A stretch of 64,000 nt of DNA from Tahibacter amnicola. Lineage in GTDB: Bacteria > Pseudomonadota > Gammaproteobacteria > Xanthomonadales > Rhodanobacteraceae. Of this stretch, positions 1-10,480 are shown piece after piece (within the stretch, counting starts at the first letter, position 1; each line of letters starts with the position of its first letter). The notes under the pieces are model-generated. The model saw nothing but the letters and a program-made list of their open reading frames with translations. It was not told where the DNA came from and ran no database searches. Location of the stretch: contig NZ_CP104694.1 of assembly GCF_025398735.1 (NCBI RefSeq), positions 168,501 to 232,500 of the forward strand, read 5' to 3'. A program made the position numbers and the translations under genes.

Positions 1-3000
1 GCGTGCGCACATCGCCCTCGTAGGCGACGCCACGCACGGAAGCGGTGAGCGACGGCAACGGCTCAATCGGGCTGGAAAGATCGGCCGGGACCGGGAAGTT
101 GCGCACGGTCGCGGCTTCCGCGCCGGTCAGGTCGGTCAGCACTTCCGGCGGCAATGCCACCAGGCGCTCGGCCGCCGCGCGGATACCACGGCGATTGATC
201 TGCTGCGCCACGAAGTGCATCAGCGTGACACGCCCGCCCGCCGGCACCACGAGGGCATTCCAGCGCTGGGTCAGCACCGGCTTGCCGGCGTTGGTCACGA
301 CATTCACCGAGTCCGGCGGCGCCGTTGCACCCGACGCACTGGCAAACACATGCGTCACCGGTGCCATCTGGTCCGGATCAATCGCAATATCGTCATCGAC
401 GGTATCGTCGACGATCACCCACTGGTCTGCGGCCGTCACGGCCGTGTCACCCGACGAGGTCGTCAGCACGCCGCCGCCGGCGAACTGGGTGGCCAGGCTC
501 ACGTCGACGGTGATGGGCGCAGCCGAAGGGTTGTCGAACACTTCCAGGTAGCGCGCGAAATGCGCACCGCGCGGCACGTAGATGCGTCGCGTGACATTCA
601 GGCCGGCGACCAGCGTCGGCTGGGTAATCGCAAACTGACGGCGCGTCGCCTCCAGGCGCGCGCTGCTGTCGCCCGTGTAGGCCTGGTCGTTGATCGACAA
701 CGTCACGCCGCCGTTGCTGAACACGCCACTGCCGGTCGCCAGCTGGCCAGACTTCTGCACGTCGAAGACGAAACGGTTGGCGTCGTGCAGCGTTGCGGGC
801 AACGCGATGCGGTTGTCGAGCAGGGTGAGGTTGAGTTCGACTTCCTCGCCATCGCTCTCGATGCTGAATTCGGCGTCGGCGAAACGATCCTGCTGCGCGT
901 CATAGGCGGTGAAGACATAGCCACCCACCGGCAGCCCGCCAACCCGGAAATTGCCCGTGTTGGTGGTGTTGCCGCTGCGCGAACCGCCACCCGTGCCGCG
1001 GATCTGCGTCACGGTGAACGGGAAGCCGCCTGCCAGGGTGGAGCCATCCGGGCGCACGATCTTGCCATGCACGGTGCCCGCCGGGCCGAGCGTCAGGGTG
1101 ATCTCCACCGGCTGGCCACTCTGCGTGACGTTCACCGTACCGTGTCCGTGCAGCACGCTGCCGCTGAATTCCGGATGCGCCGCAGTGATCTCGTAGGTGC
1201 CCTGGGCGACCTGGAAGCGCGCCACGCCGTTGGTATCGGTGCGTGCAGTGCCGTAGCCGGGCACGTAGACCGGCGCCCCTGCCGCCGCGCCGCCACGTGC
1301 GTACTGCACGTTGACCGTGATCGCGCCGAAGCCGCGCAGGGTGATGTTCGCGGGCGTGTCGACGTCAACGGAAACGCTCGCATCCGCCCAGCCTTCGGCG
1401 TGCGAAATGGCATCGCGCGCCACCACGCGGTGCGGGCCGAGGGGCAGGTCGTACAGGCGGTAGCGTCCCGCCGTGTCGGTGACGGTCGCGCGCTGCACGC
1501 CGCCGTTGCCGTTCGCGCCCATGTGCAGCTCGACACGTGCATTCACCACGACCTGGCCATCCGAATCACGCACGATGCCGGAAATCGAGCCGGTCTCCTC
1601 CATGAAGACATCCTGCGTCCACGTGTCACCTGCGGTCACGGTGGCGGTGGCGCGGCCGAGGATGGCGCGGCCGCCGCCCGATCCCTGTGGATGCGGAAAA
1701 TCGGCGAAGAGGAAGTAGTCGCGCGGCGTGATGCCGGTCATGAGGTAGCGGCCACCCTCCGCGCTCTGGGCGTAATTGTCCGGATTGGGCAGCTGGTCGG
1801 TACAGGTAAAGCGGTCGTCCAGGCGGCACAGACGGACGCGGGCGCCGTCGAGCGGCGATCCGTTGTGACGTTTTACAATACCGCGCACATTACCCTTGGA
1901 TACAAAGATGAGGTCCTGCTGCTCGTGGACCTGGCCCGCGTCGAAATCGCCCGGCGTCAACGCCGTGGCGGCGCCGCTGCGCGGATGCGTGGCGATGAGC
2001 TCGAACGCATAGACCGGAATGACGTAGTTGTTGATCGTACCGTCCAGCGTCGAACGGTACTCGAAGGCCCCATCCGGGTTTGTGGTGGCGAAGCGATGGC
2101 GCGTGAACAGCGGGTGCAGGCTCTTGAACTGGACGCGCGCACCCGGCACCGGCGTTGTGCCGTCGCCCGAGAGAACGCGGCCACTGACCTTGCCGGCATC
2201 CAGGTTGGGCAGCGGCGCGACGCTGGAGGTTTCCGGCACCGCGAAGTTGGCGATGGCCTGGCGCTCGTCGGTGGTGAGGTCGTCGATCGCTTCCGGCGGA
2301 AGCTGCGACAGACGCATCGCCGCCTCGCGCGCCGCCTGGCGGTCCAGCTGGTTGAACGCAAAGTGCATCAGTGAAACCTGGCCGCCAGCCGGAACGGTGA
2401 TATCGCTCCAGGTATAGCTGAGGCGTCCGGTCGGCCCGATCAGTTCGTAACCGGCGCTGCTGACACGCTGCGCGGCGCCGGTGCCATCGAACAGATGGCC
2501 GGTTGCGGCGATCGAGCCGGTGGCAAACGGGTCGGCGTCCTGCTGGTCATCGACGACGACCCAGCGGTCCGGCGCTGCCGCATTGCTGACGGACAACACC
2601 TGGTCGCCGTCGGAGCTGTCGACGACGCGCGGATTCGCGTTCGACGAGCGGTGATGCGAGCGCACCCGCACCTTGACCGTGATCGGCTGGTCGGAGTCGT
2701 TGCGCAGCACTTCGATGTAGCGCGTGAAGTAGCCGGCGCGTGGCGTGTAGATGCGTCGCGTGACAAACAGGCCCGAGGGCGTGGCGTCGTCCACTTCGAC
2801 CATCTGGCCGTTCTGGCTGACGCGTCCGATCGTGCCGTTGCCGTTGGTGAACGGCACTTCGGCATCGTTGCTGCCGATGATCGAAAGCCGCATGCCGGCG
2901 TTATCCGGCGCCGGGGCGCCGAAGATGCCCAGGTGGCCGTTGCCGATCGCGCCATTGCCGGTGATGTCGAACGGGAAACCGTTGGCGTCGTAGTAGGTCT

Positions 3001-6000
3001 GCGGCATCGTCACGGCGCTGTCGACCAGCACCATGTTCACCTCGACCACATCGCCATCCGAATCCACGCGATCGGCCGCCTCCGCGCGCAGCGTGCGCGT
3101 GGCATTCTCCGCCGTGATGGTGAAGTTGCCGGGCGGGGCATCGTCGATGCGGTAGTTACCCTGCGCATCGGTAATGCGATCGTAAGTCGTGCGGCGGTTG
3201 CAGGTGACATTCGCGCCGTAGACCGGGTCCGGATTGGTCATCCGCACCTCGATGCCCGCCATGGGCTGACCCTGCGCATTGGTCACCTGGCCGAAAACGC
3301 GGCCCTGGCCAATCAGCTGGATGTTCGCCACCGCCTCGGGCTCGGTCGCCGAAACGGTCACCGCGGTGGCGCGGCCGCGCACGCGGTCGATCGCGGGACA
3401 GGCAAGCGGGTTGTAGAAATTCACCGCATCAACCGTGTAGCTGCCCGCTTCGACGGAGTTGAAGCTGTAGTCGCCGTTCGCATCCGTGACGGTGACGAAG
3501 GCGTTGGCGAAGGGCTCAGGCAGCATGCGCACGACCATCCCCGCGCCCACGGGCGTGACGCCGTCGGGACGCAGCACCTTGCCGCGGACACGACCGATCG
3601 GCAGCGCCTGCAGGGTGATTTCCACCGACTTCACGTCGCCCGGCAGCAGCGTGCCACTGGCCGATCCGCTCAGGGCGCCGACCGGCGCCGGCTTGCTCGC
3701 GCTGATGCTGTAGTCACCGGCGAACACGCGCGGGAACACGGCGTTGCCATTGGCATCGGAAGTGACTTCCGTGCTGGTGGGGAACGGACTGCTCGTGCTG
3801 ACCGTGACGCGTGCGCCGGCCACCGGGGCCGATTGCGCATCCACCAGGTGCACACGCAGTTCGCCCTGGCCGACCAGGCGCACGTCGAGGTTGCGCGTTT
3901 CGCCGGCGGTGGCCAGGCGCGTGGTGGCCACGCCCTTGTCGCCCGTTTCGATCGCTTCGGCCGCGACCACGACATTGCCCATTGGCACCAGCTCGAACAC
4001 GTAGGATTCGCCGGCATCGAACTCACGCGTGGCGAAGGCCACGCCGTTGGCCTGCAGACTGACACGCGTCGCGCCGCTGACCGCTCCGCCGTCGCGCTGG
4101 ATCACCCGGCCGCGGACGGTGCCGCTGGCCGCCAGGCGCACGTCGAGCATGATCGATTCGCCTTCATTGTTCAGGCGGCCGGAATTGGTGCCGGCCAGAT
4201 GCGTGGTCGGATTCACTGCAACGACGGAGATATCGCCGACGAAGACGCCATCGATCGCGTAGCGGCCCTGTGCATCCGTCTGCACGGTGCGTTCGGCATC
4301 AAACGCGCCGCGCGTGATCACCTTGACCGGCACGTCGGCCTGGATCGCACCGGCCGAATCGCGCACCGTGCCGTTGACCGTCCCCTTGGCCAGGAAGACC
4401 ACGCGCGATTCCAGCGGCTGGCTCGGATCCAGGTTGACGATGACCACCTGGCTGCGCCCGCGCTCCAGCGCCTGCTCGGCCTGGACGTAGTAGGTATCGG
4501 GCGCCGGCACGCGGAAACCGAACCGACCATTCTCATCGGTCGTCGTGCGCAGGATGCCGCTGCCCGGCGTGGGCGAATACAGGGGTTCGTAGCTGTAATG
4601 CACGCCACGACTGCGCGGCGCGAGGTAGACGGTGATGCCGGCGCCAACCGGCGTCTGGCCGTCGCGCTGGTAGACCGTGCCGACCAGGGTGTTGTCGGCG
4701 AGGATGACATCCAGCGGGACCGTATCGCCGTCGTTCTGCACGACACCGCGCGCACGGCCGCTGCGGCCTTCCGGGGTAACGGCGGTCAATTCGAAGTCGC
4801 CGACCGGAACAGCCGGCAGCACGAACTTGCCGGTGGTGTCGGTGCGGGCGTCGAAGGTCAGGCGCAGTCCGACCAGCGACTGCATCGTGACGCGCGCGTT
4901 CGCGTAGACCGCTCCGGCCGGATCCTTGACGTAGCCCGTGACGGTGCCGACCGGGCCGAGAATGATATTGCGCGGTACGGTCTGGTTCGGCTGCGAAATC
5001 ACGATGCCGGGCACGCGGGCGCGCAGGCGGCCGTCCACGAAGGCATCGAGCGTGAACGGACCATCGGAAATCGGCAGGGTGTCAAAGCGGAACGCGCCAT
5101 CGGCGGCGGTGACGCTCTGGGTCAGGATGCCGCGTTCGCGGCTGAGGATGCGGACCTGCACGCCCTCGCGCAGCACGGTGCCGCCCACGTCATAGACGAC
5201 GCCCTCGATCTGGCCCACGGGCTGCAACGTGAGGGTTACAGCCTGGGTCTGGCCGATCGCCAGCTTGCCGACGGCGGCGCCGATCAGGCGGGTCGCCGGA
5301 TCGCGCGTGGAAACCGTGAAATCACCGGCCGGCACCGCGGTGAAACTGGTCACGCCCTGGGCCGACGTCGCCTGGGTGCGCACGTCGCGGTTGCCGCCCA
5401 GCGCCGTGAAGGTGACCTGGGCATCGGCCACCGGCGCGTCGGTCGGCCCGACGACGGTGACGTTGACGGTGCCCTGTCCGTTCAGGCGCAGAGTGACGTC
5501 GGCTGTCTGCCCCTCGTTCTCGATGCGCGCCGAACCCAGCGCGCGATCACCCGTGGCTGGATCGATTGCCGAAATCAGGAAATTGCCCGCGCTGACATCG
5601 TCCAGCGAAAAGGCGCCGGAGAGATTCGTGACCGCCGTACCGCCCTGCTCCATCGGCTGCAGACGCAGCACCGAGACCTGCGCGCCGGCGACAGTCGTGC
5701 CGTCAGCGCGCTGCACCTGGCCGGTCAGCCGGCCGCGCGGTCCGAGGATGTACATGAAGGTGGACGACACGCCGCCTTCGGTGACCGCTCCCGCGACCAC
5801 GCGGGCGGAGGATCCGCTGGCAAACTGGGGATAGATCCGGATCAGGCCATCGTCAGTCACCGTGGCCATCAGGGCATTGGACACCGAATACACGGTGCCG
5901 GCGCTGCGCAGGGTCGCATCGTGCGAAGAGCCGTCAGCGCCGACCGCCATCAGCTTCAGCTGGGAAGTGTCGCCGGTCGTCAGATAGCGCGTCGGGGCCG

Positions 6001-6343
6001 ACAAGGTCGCCGCGATCGGCACCGGATCAATATGACCAAAGGTGATGGGGCCCAGCTCGATCGTCGCCGGCTGGAACGGGTTGGTGAACCCGGCCTCGCT
6101 CTGCCCGACCGACCCATCCGAACAGGTGACGCGGGCGCGGATGGCGCCCAGGTTCCCGGGAATGCCGAAGACGGTATAGGTGCCGTCCGGCGCTAACGGC
6201 GCGTTGCGGTTGCCCGCCGTGACGACGCACGAGGCACCGGCCGGCGGGACGCCGACGGACTGTGCGGTGGCAGAAACGGCCGAAATGGCCAGCACGATCC
6301 CGGCGAATGCGCGAAGCATCCGCCGCCCAAGAGTGTTAGTCAT
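1..6343 (-). CDS. Giant secreted protein with tandem carboxypeptidase-regulatory-like domains (3' end beyond window)
   Basis: The minus frame starting with ATG at 6343 stays open to base 1, giving at least 2114 residues; the C-terminus is outside the window. It begins with a Sec signal peptide ending near ATAQ (about residue 28). A region resembling a bacterial Ig-like (Big_2) domain follows, then many tandem units of roughly 90 residues of the type G-x-V-x-G-x-V, P-x-x-G-A-x-V, T-D-x-x-G-x-Y/F, typical of carboxypeptidase-regulatory-like beta-sandwich domains. Two copies of a different module of about 270 residues sit in the C-terminal third. The two other minus frames and the plus frames are broken or have shadow composition (Arg/His/Ala-rich). 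The architecture suggests an exported surface or matrix protein. No catalytic motif was found, so the function is unknown. Confidence 0.88.
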   Translation of the reverse strand, partial: MTNTLGRRMLRAFAGIVLAISAVSATAQSVGVPPAGASCVVTAGNRNAPLAPDGTYTVFGIPGNLGAIRARVTCSDGSVGQSEAGFTNPFQPATIELGPITFGHIDPVPIAATLSAPTRYLTTGDTSQLKLMAVGADGSSHDATLRSAGTVYSVSNALMATVTDDGLIRIYPQFASGSSARVVAGAVTEGGVSSTFMYILGPRGRLTGQVQRADGTTVAGAQVSVLRLQPMEQGGTAVTNLSGAFSLDDVSAGNFLISAIDPATGDRALGSARIENEGQTADVTLRLNGQGTVNVTVVGPTDAPVADAQVTFTALGGNRDVRTQATSAQGVTSFTAVPAGDFTVSTRDPATRLIGAAVGKLAIGQTQAVTLTLQPVGQIEGVVYDVGGTVLREGVQVRILSRERGILTQSVTAADGAFRFDTLPISDGPFTLDAFVDGRLRARVPGIVISQPNQTVPRNIILGPVGTVTGYVKDPAGAVYANARVTMQSLVGLRLTFDARTDTTGKFVLPAVPVGDFELTAVTPEGRSGRARGVVQNDGDTVPLDVILADNTLVGTVYQRDGQTPVGAGITVYLAPRSRGVHYSYEPLYSPTPGSGILRTTTDENGRFGFRVPAPDTYYVQAEQALERGRSQVVIVNLDPSQPLESRVVFLAKGTVNGTVRDSAGAIQADVPVKVITRGAFDAERTVQTDAQGRYAIDGVFVGDISVVAVNPTTHLAGTNSGRLNNEGESIMLDVRLAASGTVRGRVIQRDGGAVSGATRVSLQANGVAFATREFDAGESYVFELVPMGNVVVAAEAIETGDKGVATTRLATAGETRNLDVRLVGQGELRVHLVDAQSAPVAGARVTVSTSSPFPTSTEVTSDANGNAVFPRVFAGDYSISASKPAPVGALSGSASGTLLPGDVKSVEITLQALPIGRVRGKVLRPDGVTPVGAGMVVRMLPEPFANAFVTVTDANGDYSFNSVEAGSYTVDAVNFYNPLACPAIDRVRGRATAVTVSATEPEAVANIQLIGQGRVFGQVTNAQGQPMAGIEVRMTNPDPVYGANVTCNRRTTYDRITDAQGNYRIDDAPPGNFTITAENATRTLRAEAADRVDSDGDVVEVNMVLVDSAVTMPQTYYDANGFPFDITGNGAIGNGHLGIFGAPAPDNAGMRLSIIGSNDAEVPFTNGNGTIGRVSQNGQMVEVDDATPSGLFVTRRIYTPRAGYFTRYIEVLRNDSDQPITVKVRVRSHHRSSNANPRVVDSSDGDQVLSVSNAAAPDRWVVVDDQQDADPFATGSIAATGHLFDGTGAAQRVSSAGYELIGPTGRLSYTWSDITVPAGGQVSLMHFAFNQLDRQAAREAAMRLSQLPPEAIDDLTTDERQAIANFAVPETSSVAPLPNLDAGKVSGRVLSGDGTTPVPGARVQFKSLHPLFTRHRFATTNPDGAFEYRSTLDGTINNYVIPVYAFELIATHPRSGAATALTPGDFDAGQVHEQQDLIFVSKGNVRGIVKRHNGSPLDGARVRLCRLDDRFTCTDQLPNPDNYAQSAEGGRYLMTGITPRDYFLFADFPHPQGSGGGRAILGRATATVTAGDTWTQDVFMEETGSISGIVRDSDGQVVVNARVELHMGANGNGGVQRATVTDTAGRYRLYDLPLGPHRVVARDAISHAEGWADASVSVDVDTPANITLRGFGAITVNVQYARGGAAAGAPVYVPGYGTARTDTNGVARFQVAQGTYEITAAHPEFSGSVLHGHGTVNVTQSGQPVEITLTLGPAGTVHGKIVRPDGSTLAGGFPFTVTQIRGTGGGSRSGNTTNTGNFRVGGLPVGGYVFTAYDAQQDRFADAEFSIESDGEEVELNLTLLDNRIALPATLHDANRFVFDVQKSGQLATGSGVFSNGGVTLSINDQAYTGDSSARLEATRRQFAITQPTLVAGLNVTRRIYVPRGAHFARYLEVFDNPSAAPITVDVSLATQFAGGGVLTTSSGDTAVTAADQWVIVDDTVDDDIAIDPDQMAPVTHVFASASGATAPPDSVNVVTNAGKPVLTQRWNALVVPAGGRVTLMHFVAQQINRRGIRAAAERLVALPPEVLTDLTGAEAATVRNFPVPADLSSPIEPLPSLTASVRGVAYEGDVRT
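10..815 (-). repeat. Protein-level module, copy 2, in the giant secreted protein
   Basis: Second copy of the 270-residue module. The same landmarks occur in the same order: P-x-T-x-x-DAN-x-F-x-FD, VTRRIYVPR, W-V-I-V-D-D, LMHF, LPPE-x-L-x-DL. The DNA has diverged, so the duplication is old. A third copy could lie beyond base 1. Confidence 0.7.
2200..3030 (-). repeat. Protein-level module, copy 1, in the giant secreted protein
   Basis: This stretch encodes a module of about 270 residues. It opens with a P-x-T-x-x-D-A-N-x-F-x-F-D pattern, continues through VTRRIY-x-PR, a W-V-V-V-D-D segment and LMHF, and ends at LPPE-x-x-x-DL. It is built differently from the regulatory-like beta-sandwich repeats around it and matches a second copy nearer the window's left edge. 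Confidence 0.7.
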
Positions 6344-6692
6344 CTGCAGCCCTGGTGGCGCCCCAAACGCCACATGAAATTGTCGCCGCCAGCCCTGCTT
6401 ACCCGTCGGGTCGAGGCATGGCGGACCTGACTTCCCTACAAAAGCATAACGTTTTAGCCGGCGCCCACGACCCGCAGAGACGGTGTTGAGACAATCTGCA
6501 ACAGGATCCAGGAGGCCCGAAAGCGGCGCCGTTCACGGATTCACCGCTATTTCTCCGTTGCACCATCGCCATTTGCGAACTGGATCGCGCCGCGCCGGCC
6601 ATCCACCCGTTACCACCAATCGACGCGCGCAGACGCACCACGCGGTCCCATCGACACCGCTTCGTGTAGTGGTTACGGAAATTGGCGCCGGG
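6344..6692. other. Intergenic region upstream of the giant secreted protein
   Basis: About 350 bases lie between the start of the giant secreted gene and the stop of fghA; both genes are read leftward. The region must hold the giant gene's promoter and leader and the 3' end of the frm operon. I see an AT-richer patch around 6435-6460 but no promoter I would assign with confidence, and no coding frame with credible composition. Confidence 0.4.
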
Positions 6693-7529
6693 TCAGCTCA
6701 TGGCCGCGGCGTGCCAGGCAATGTGCTCGCCGATGAAGCTGGCAATGAAGTAGTAGCTGTGGTCGTAACCGGCGTGGCGGCGCAGATCGAGGGGGTATCC
6801 GGCAGCACGACAGGCCGCTTCGAGGCGTTCGGGCTGGAGCTGGGTCTGCAGGAACTCATCCGCGTCGCCCTGGTCGACCCGGAGCGGCAGGCGCGCCGTC
6901 GCCAGGCGCACCTGCTCGCAGGCGTCCCAGGCCCGCCATGCGACGCGGTCAGCGCCGAGGTAAGCGGTCAGTGCCTTCTGGCCCCAGGGCACTTCGGAGG
7001 GCGCGACGATGGGGGAAAAGGCAGAGACTGATGCGTACCTGTCCGGCCGGCGCAAGGCGATCACCAGGGCGCCATGGCCGCCCATGGAATGACCGAAGAT
7101 GCCGCGGCGCCCACTCGACGAAACGGACGACTCCACCACTTGCGGCAGTTCATCGACGATGTAGTCGAACATGCAGTAGTGCGACGACCACGGTGCCTGC
7201 GTGGCATTGACATAAAAGCCGGCGCCCTGGCCGAGGTCATAGGCGGGGTCATCGGGCACGGCGGCACCGCGGGGGCTGGTGTCGGGCGCGACAAGAATCA
7301 CCCCGTGTTCAGCCGCGTAACGCTGCGCGCCCGCCTTGGTGATGAAGTTCTGCTCGGTGCAGGTCAGGCCGGAAAGCCAGTACAGCACCGGGCAGGGGCG
7401 TTCCGACGCTTGCGGCGGAAGGTAGACGCCAAAACGCATGGTGCAATCAAGAACGGCCGAGCGGTGCTCGCGCACTTCCTGCCACCCATCGAAGCAACGC
7501 TGGCGCGACAGGACCGACGTGGTTGTCAT
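6693..7529 (-). CDS. fghA: S-formylglutathione hydrolase
   Basis: The 278-residue alpha/beta-hydrolase has the family's usual length. It hydrolyses S-formylglutathione to formate and glutathione, the second step of glutathione-dependent formaldehyde detoxification in the cytoplasm. The nucleophile elbow G-H-S-M-G-G is visible in the middle of the protein, and the catalytic His lies in the C-terminal GYDHSYYFI segment. The opening (FDGWQEVREHRS, then MRFGVYLPP) matches the esterase D family. It lies 11 bases downstream of the formaldehyde-converting dehydrogenase on the same strand, so the two are almost certainly co-transcribed. No frmR-type repressor gene is adjacent, so regulation is not evident here. 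Confidence 0.95.
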   Translation of the reverse strand: MTTTSVLSRQRCFDGWQEVREHRSAVLDCTMRFGVYLPPQASERPCPVLYWLSGLTCTEQNFITKAGAQRYAAEHGVILVAPDTSPRGAAVPDDPAYDLGQGAGFYVNATQAPWSSHYCMFDYIVDELPQVVESSVSSSGRRGIFGHSMGGHGALVIALRRPDRYASVSAFSPIVAPSEVPWGQKALTAYLGADRVAWRAWDACEQVRLATARLPLRVDQGDADEFLQTQLQPERLEAACRAAGYPLDLRRHAGYDHSYYFIASFIGEHIAWHAAAMS

Positions 7530-7540
7530 GATCGCGCGAC

Positions 7541-8677
<1,137 letters not shown>

Positions 8678-8782
8678 TCACGGCAATCGCGCGAACCATC
8701 CGCCGATCATAATCAGTCCCTTCCCCACAGGGTACCGTCACACCGGAACCGGCGTCCGTCCGTTCCATCCACGGGAGCTATT

Positions 8783-9559
8783 GTGTTTGACATCCGCACC
8801 ACCGACCTGACGCGACTGAACTCGCTGACCAAATACCCGTCGATCCCGACCTACCACGCACTCGACCCCCGCAACGGCGGACTGCTGCCCGAAACGGTGC
8901 CGTTTGACGGGCCCGTCGTGCTGACCGAGAAGGTCGACGGCACCAACACGCGCCTGATCAGCCTGCCGGATGGCAGCTACCTGCTCGGTAGCCGCGAGGA
9001 ACTGCTCTACGCGCGCGGCGACCTGATCGGCAATCCGGCGCTGGGCATCGTCGAGGCGCTCAAGCCTTTCGCCGAACGCCTGCGCCATCCGCACACGGCC
9101 GATGCCGTGACCGTGCTCTTCGTCGAACTCTACGGCGGGAAGATCACGGCCGCGAGCAAGCACTACACGACGGACCAGTCGGTGGCCTACCGCCTCTTCG
9201 ACGTGGCGGTCATCGCCGATTACGCGCAGCTCCTCGTGCGCGACACGCGCGAGATTTCCAGCTGGCGCGACAGCGGCGGCCAGGTGTTCCTCGAGGAAAC
9301 CGCGCTCGTCGCCACGGCAGACGCACTGGGACTTCAGCTGACGCCGCGTATCGGCACGCTCGACGGCAGCGCCATGCCAAAGGATATTGAGGCTGCGCAC
9401 GCCTTTCTCGGCGAACACATCGCTCGCAGCCTGAGTACCCTGGATGCGGCCGCCAGCGGCAAGCCCGAAGGGCTGGTGGTGCGCACGCCGGACAGGCGCG
9501 CCATCGCGAAGATGCGCTTTGAGGATTACGAGCACACGTTGCGGCGGCGAAAGGGCTGA
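8783..9559 (+). CDS. RNA ligase family protein (nucleotidyltransferase domain only)
   Basis: A 258-residue protein with the ordered motifs of the covalent nucleotidyltransferase superfamily: motif I KVDGTN with the predicted adenylated lysine at about residue 50, a downstream S-R-E-E, motif III LFVELYGG, motif IV PEGLVVR and motif V AIAKMRF near the C-terminus. This fits the RNA_ligase (Rnl2-like) family rather than DNA ligases, because OB-fold and zinc domains are absent. The frame is open far upstream, but the GTG at 8783 is preceded by GGGAG at 5-base spacing and the homology-like sequence begins there. It stands alone, divergent from frmA, with no kinase/phosphatase or RtcB-type partner nearby. 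Its substrate is unknown; RNA repair is an inference from the family. Confidence 0.8.
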   Translation: MFDIRTTDLTRLNSLTKYPSIPTYHALDPRNGGLLPETVPFDGPVVLTEKVDGTNTRLISLPDGSYLLGSREELLYARGDLIGNPALGIVEALKPFAERLRHPHTADAVTVLFVELYGGKITAASKHYTTDQSVAYRLFDVAVIADYAQLLVRDTREISSWRDSGGQVFLEETALVATADALGLQLTPRIGTLDGSAMPKDIEAAHAFLGEHIARSLSTLDAAASGKPEGLVVRTPDRRAIAKMRFEDYEHTLRRRKG

Positions 9560-9887
9560 TCCGTCCGCCACGGTCACCGTTTTTCCTTTTACTACATAGC
9601 ACCGCTGTATACGGAATCGTGGGATGGAAGCCCACGATGCCCCGCATCGCGATGCGCCATCGGATCGGCCACCCTGCCACGCGATAGTGTGTTGGCAACC
9701 GCTTTCCGCGCACCGTGTCGTATGGACGTCGCGGCAGGCCATGCCACGGCGTGTAATCGCGGTTACACAATCCTCCCCTAGCCTGCGCGGCCGATGGGGT
9801 ACGCAGCGCATCTGCCTGCGCCGCCCCGCTTTCAAATCCCGATAGCACCGCCAGCGCCGGGCCGCGCCGGCGTAGCGGAGCCATTCC
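9560..9887. other. Intergenic region with a small palindrome upstream of the phosphatase operon
   Basis: About 330 bases without a credible gene separate the RNA ligase gene from the secreted-protein/phosphatase operon. At 9751-9768 there is an inverted repeat with perfect six-base arms (GTGTAA ... TTACAC) and a near-symmetric centre. It lies about 120 bases before the next start and could be an operator for the downstream operon. No clear -35/-10 pair was identified. Confidence 0.4.
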
Positions 9888-10442
9888 ATGTTTCACACCG
9901 CAGCAGCGTTCGCCCTCTGGGCCACCGCGTCCCTGGGCCTTTCCGATGCTACGCTTTCTGTACCAAAAGCCTTCGCGGTCAGCGTACCCGCCAGCGCCGC
10001 ACCGCGCGGTGTGAGCGACCTGAAGTTCCAGGACATCTTCCAGCGTCCCGTCGGCCCGGCCGGCCTGGCGCTGACCGACACCGTACGCGCGCTCGATGGC
10101 AAGCGCGTCCGCATGGTCGGCTACATGGTCAAGGGGGCAGCGAGCAGCCCGGGCCTGTTCCTGTTGTCACCGCTGCCGGTCATGGCCGGCGAGGAAGACG
10201 AAGGTCTCGCCGACGACGTGCCCGCCACCACCGTGGCCGTCGTCCTGCCCAATGCCGTCGACGTGCCCTATTTCGCCGGCCTGATCCAGGTCACCGGCAC
10301 GCTGCGCCTGGCGCCCCGCGAGGATGCGCGCAGCAGCCGGATCCTCAACCTTTCGCTGGAGCTGGACGAGAAGCTGGCGCGCCAGCTGACCCGCCTGGCG
10401 CGCAGGCACCCCCCGTCGCCGTCCACGCACGCCCACCCGTAA
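9888..10442 (+). CDS. Exported DUF3299-like protein
   Basis: A 184-residue protein with an N-terminal hydrophobic signal-like segment. The core resembles the DUF3299 family: a segment of the type LDGKRVRMVGYM (about residues 70-81), then FLLSPLPVM and an L-P-N-A-V-D-V-P-Y-F segment before a beta-strand-rich end with an ITGTL-like strand (IQVTGTLRL). This assignment is from pattern memory only. The C-terminus is Arg/His/Pro-rich. Only 38 bases separate it from the secreted alkaline phosphatase, so the two are likely co-expressed and both act in the periplasm or outside the cell. The biochemical role is unknown. Confidence 0.6.
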   Translation: MFHTAAAFALWATASLGLSDATLSVPKAFAVSVPASAAPRGVSDLKFQDIFQRPVGPAGLALTDTVRALDGKRVRMVGYMVKGAASSPGLFLLSPLPVMAGEEDEGLADDVPATTVAVVLPNAVDVPYFAGLIQVTGTLRLAPREDARSSRILNLSLELDEKLARQLTRLARRHPPSPSTHAHP

Positions 10443-10480
10443 CGTCGTTTCGCCGCCCTCTGACTCCCATGGAGATGTTC

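Noticed and set aside
215..6196. Two very long plus-strand reading frames (719 and 1233 codons) across the first 6 kb
   Set aside because: They are antisense to the giant secreted gene. Composition is dominated by Arg, His, Ala and Gly, with no domain motifs and no ribosome sites, as expected for frames opposite a high-GC gene.
8738..9889. A 383-codon minus-strand frame
   Set aside because: It is opposite the RNA ligase gene and spills into the spacers; it has no recognisable motifs.
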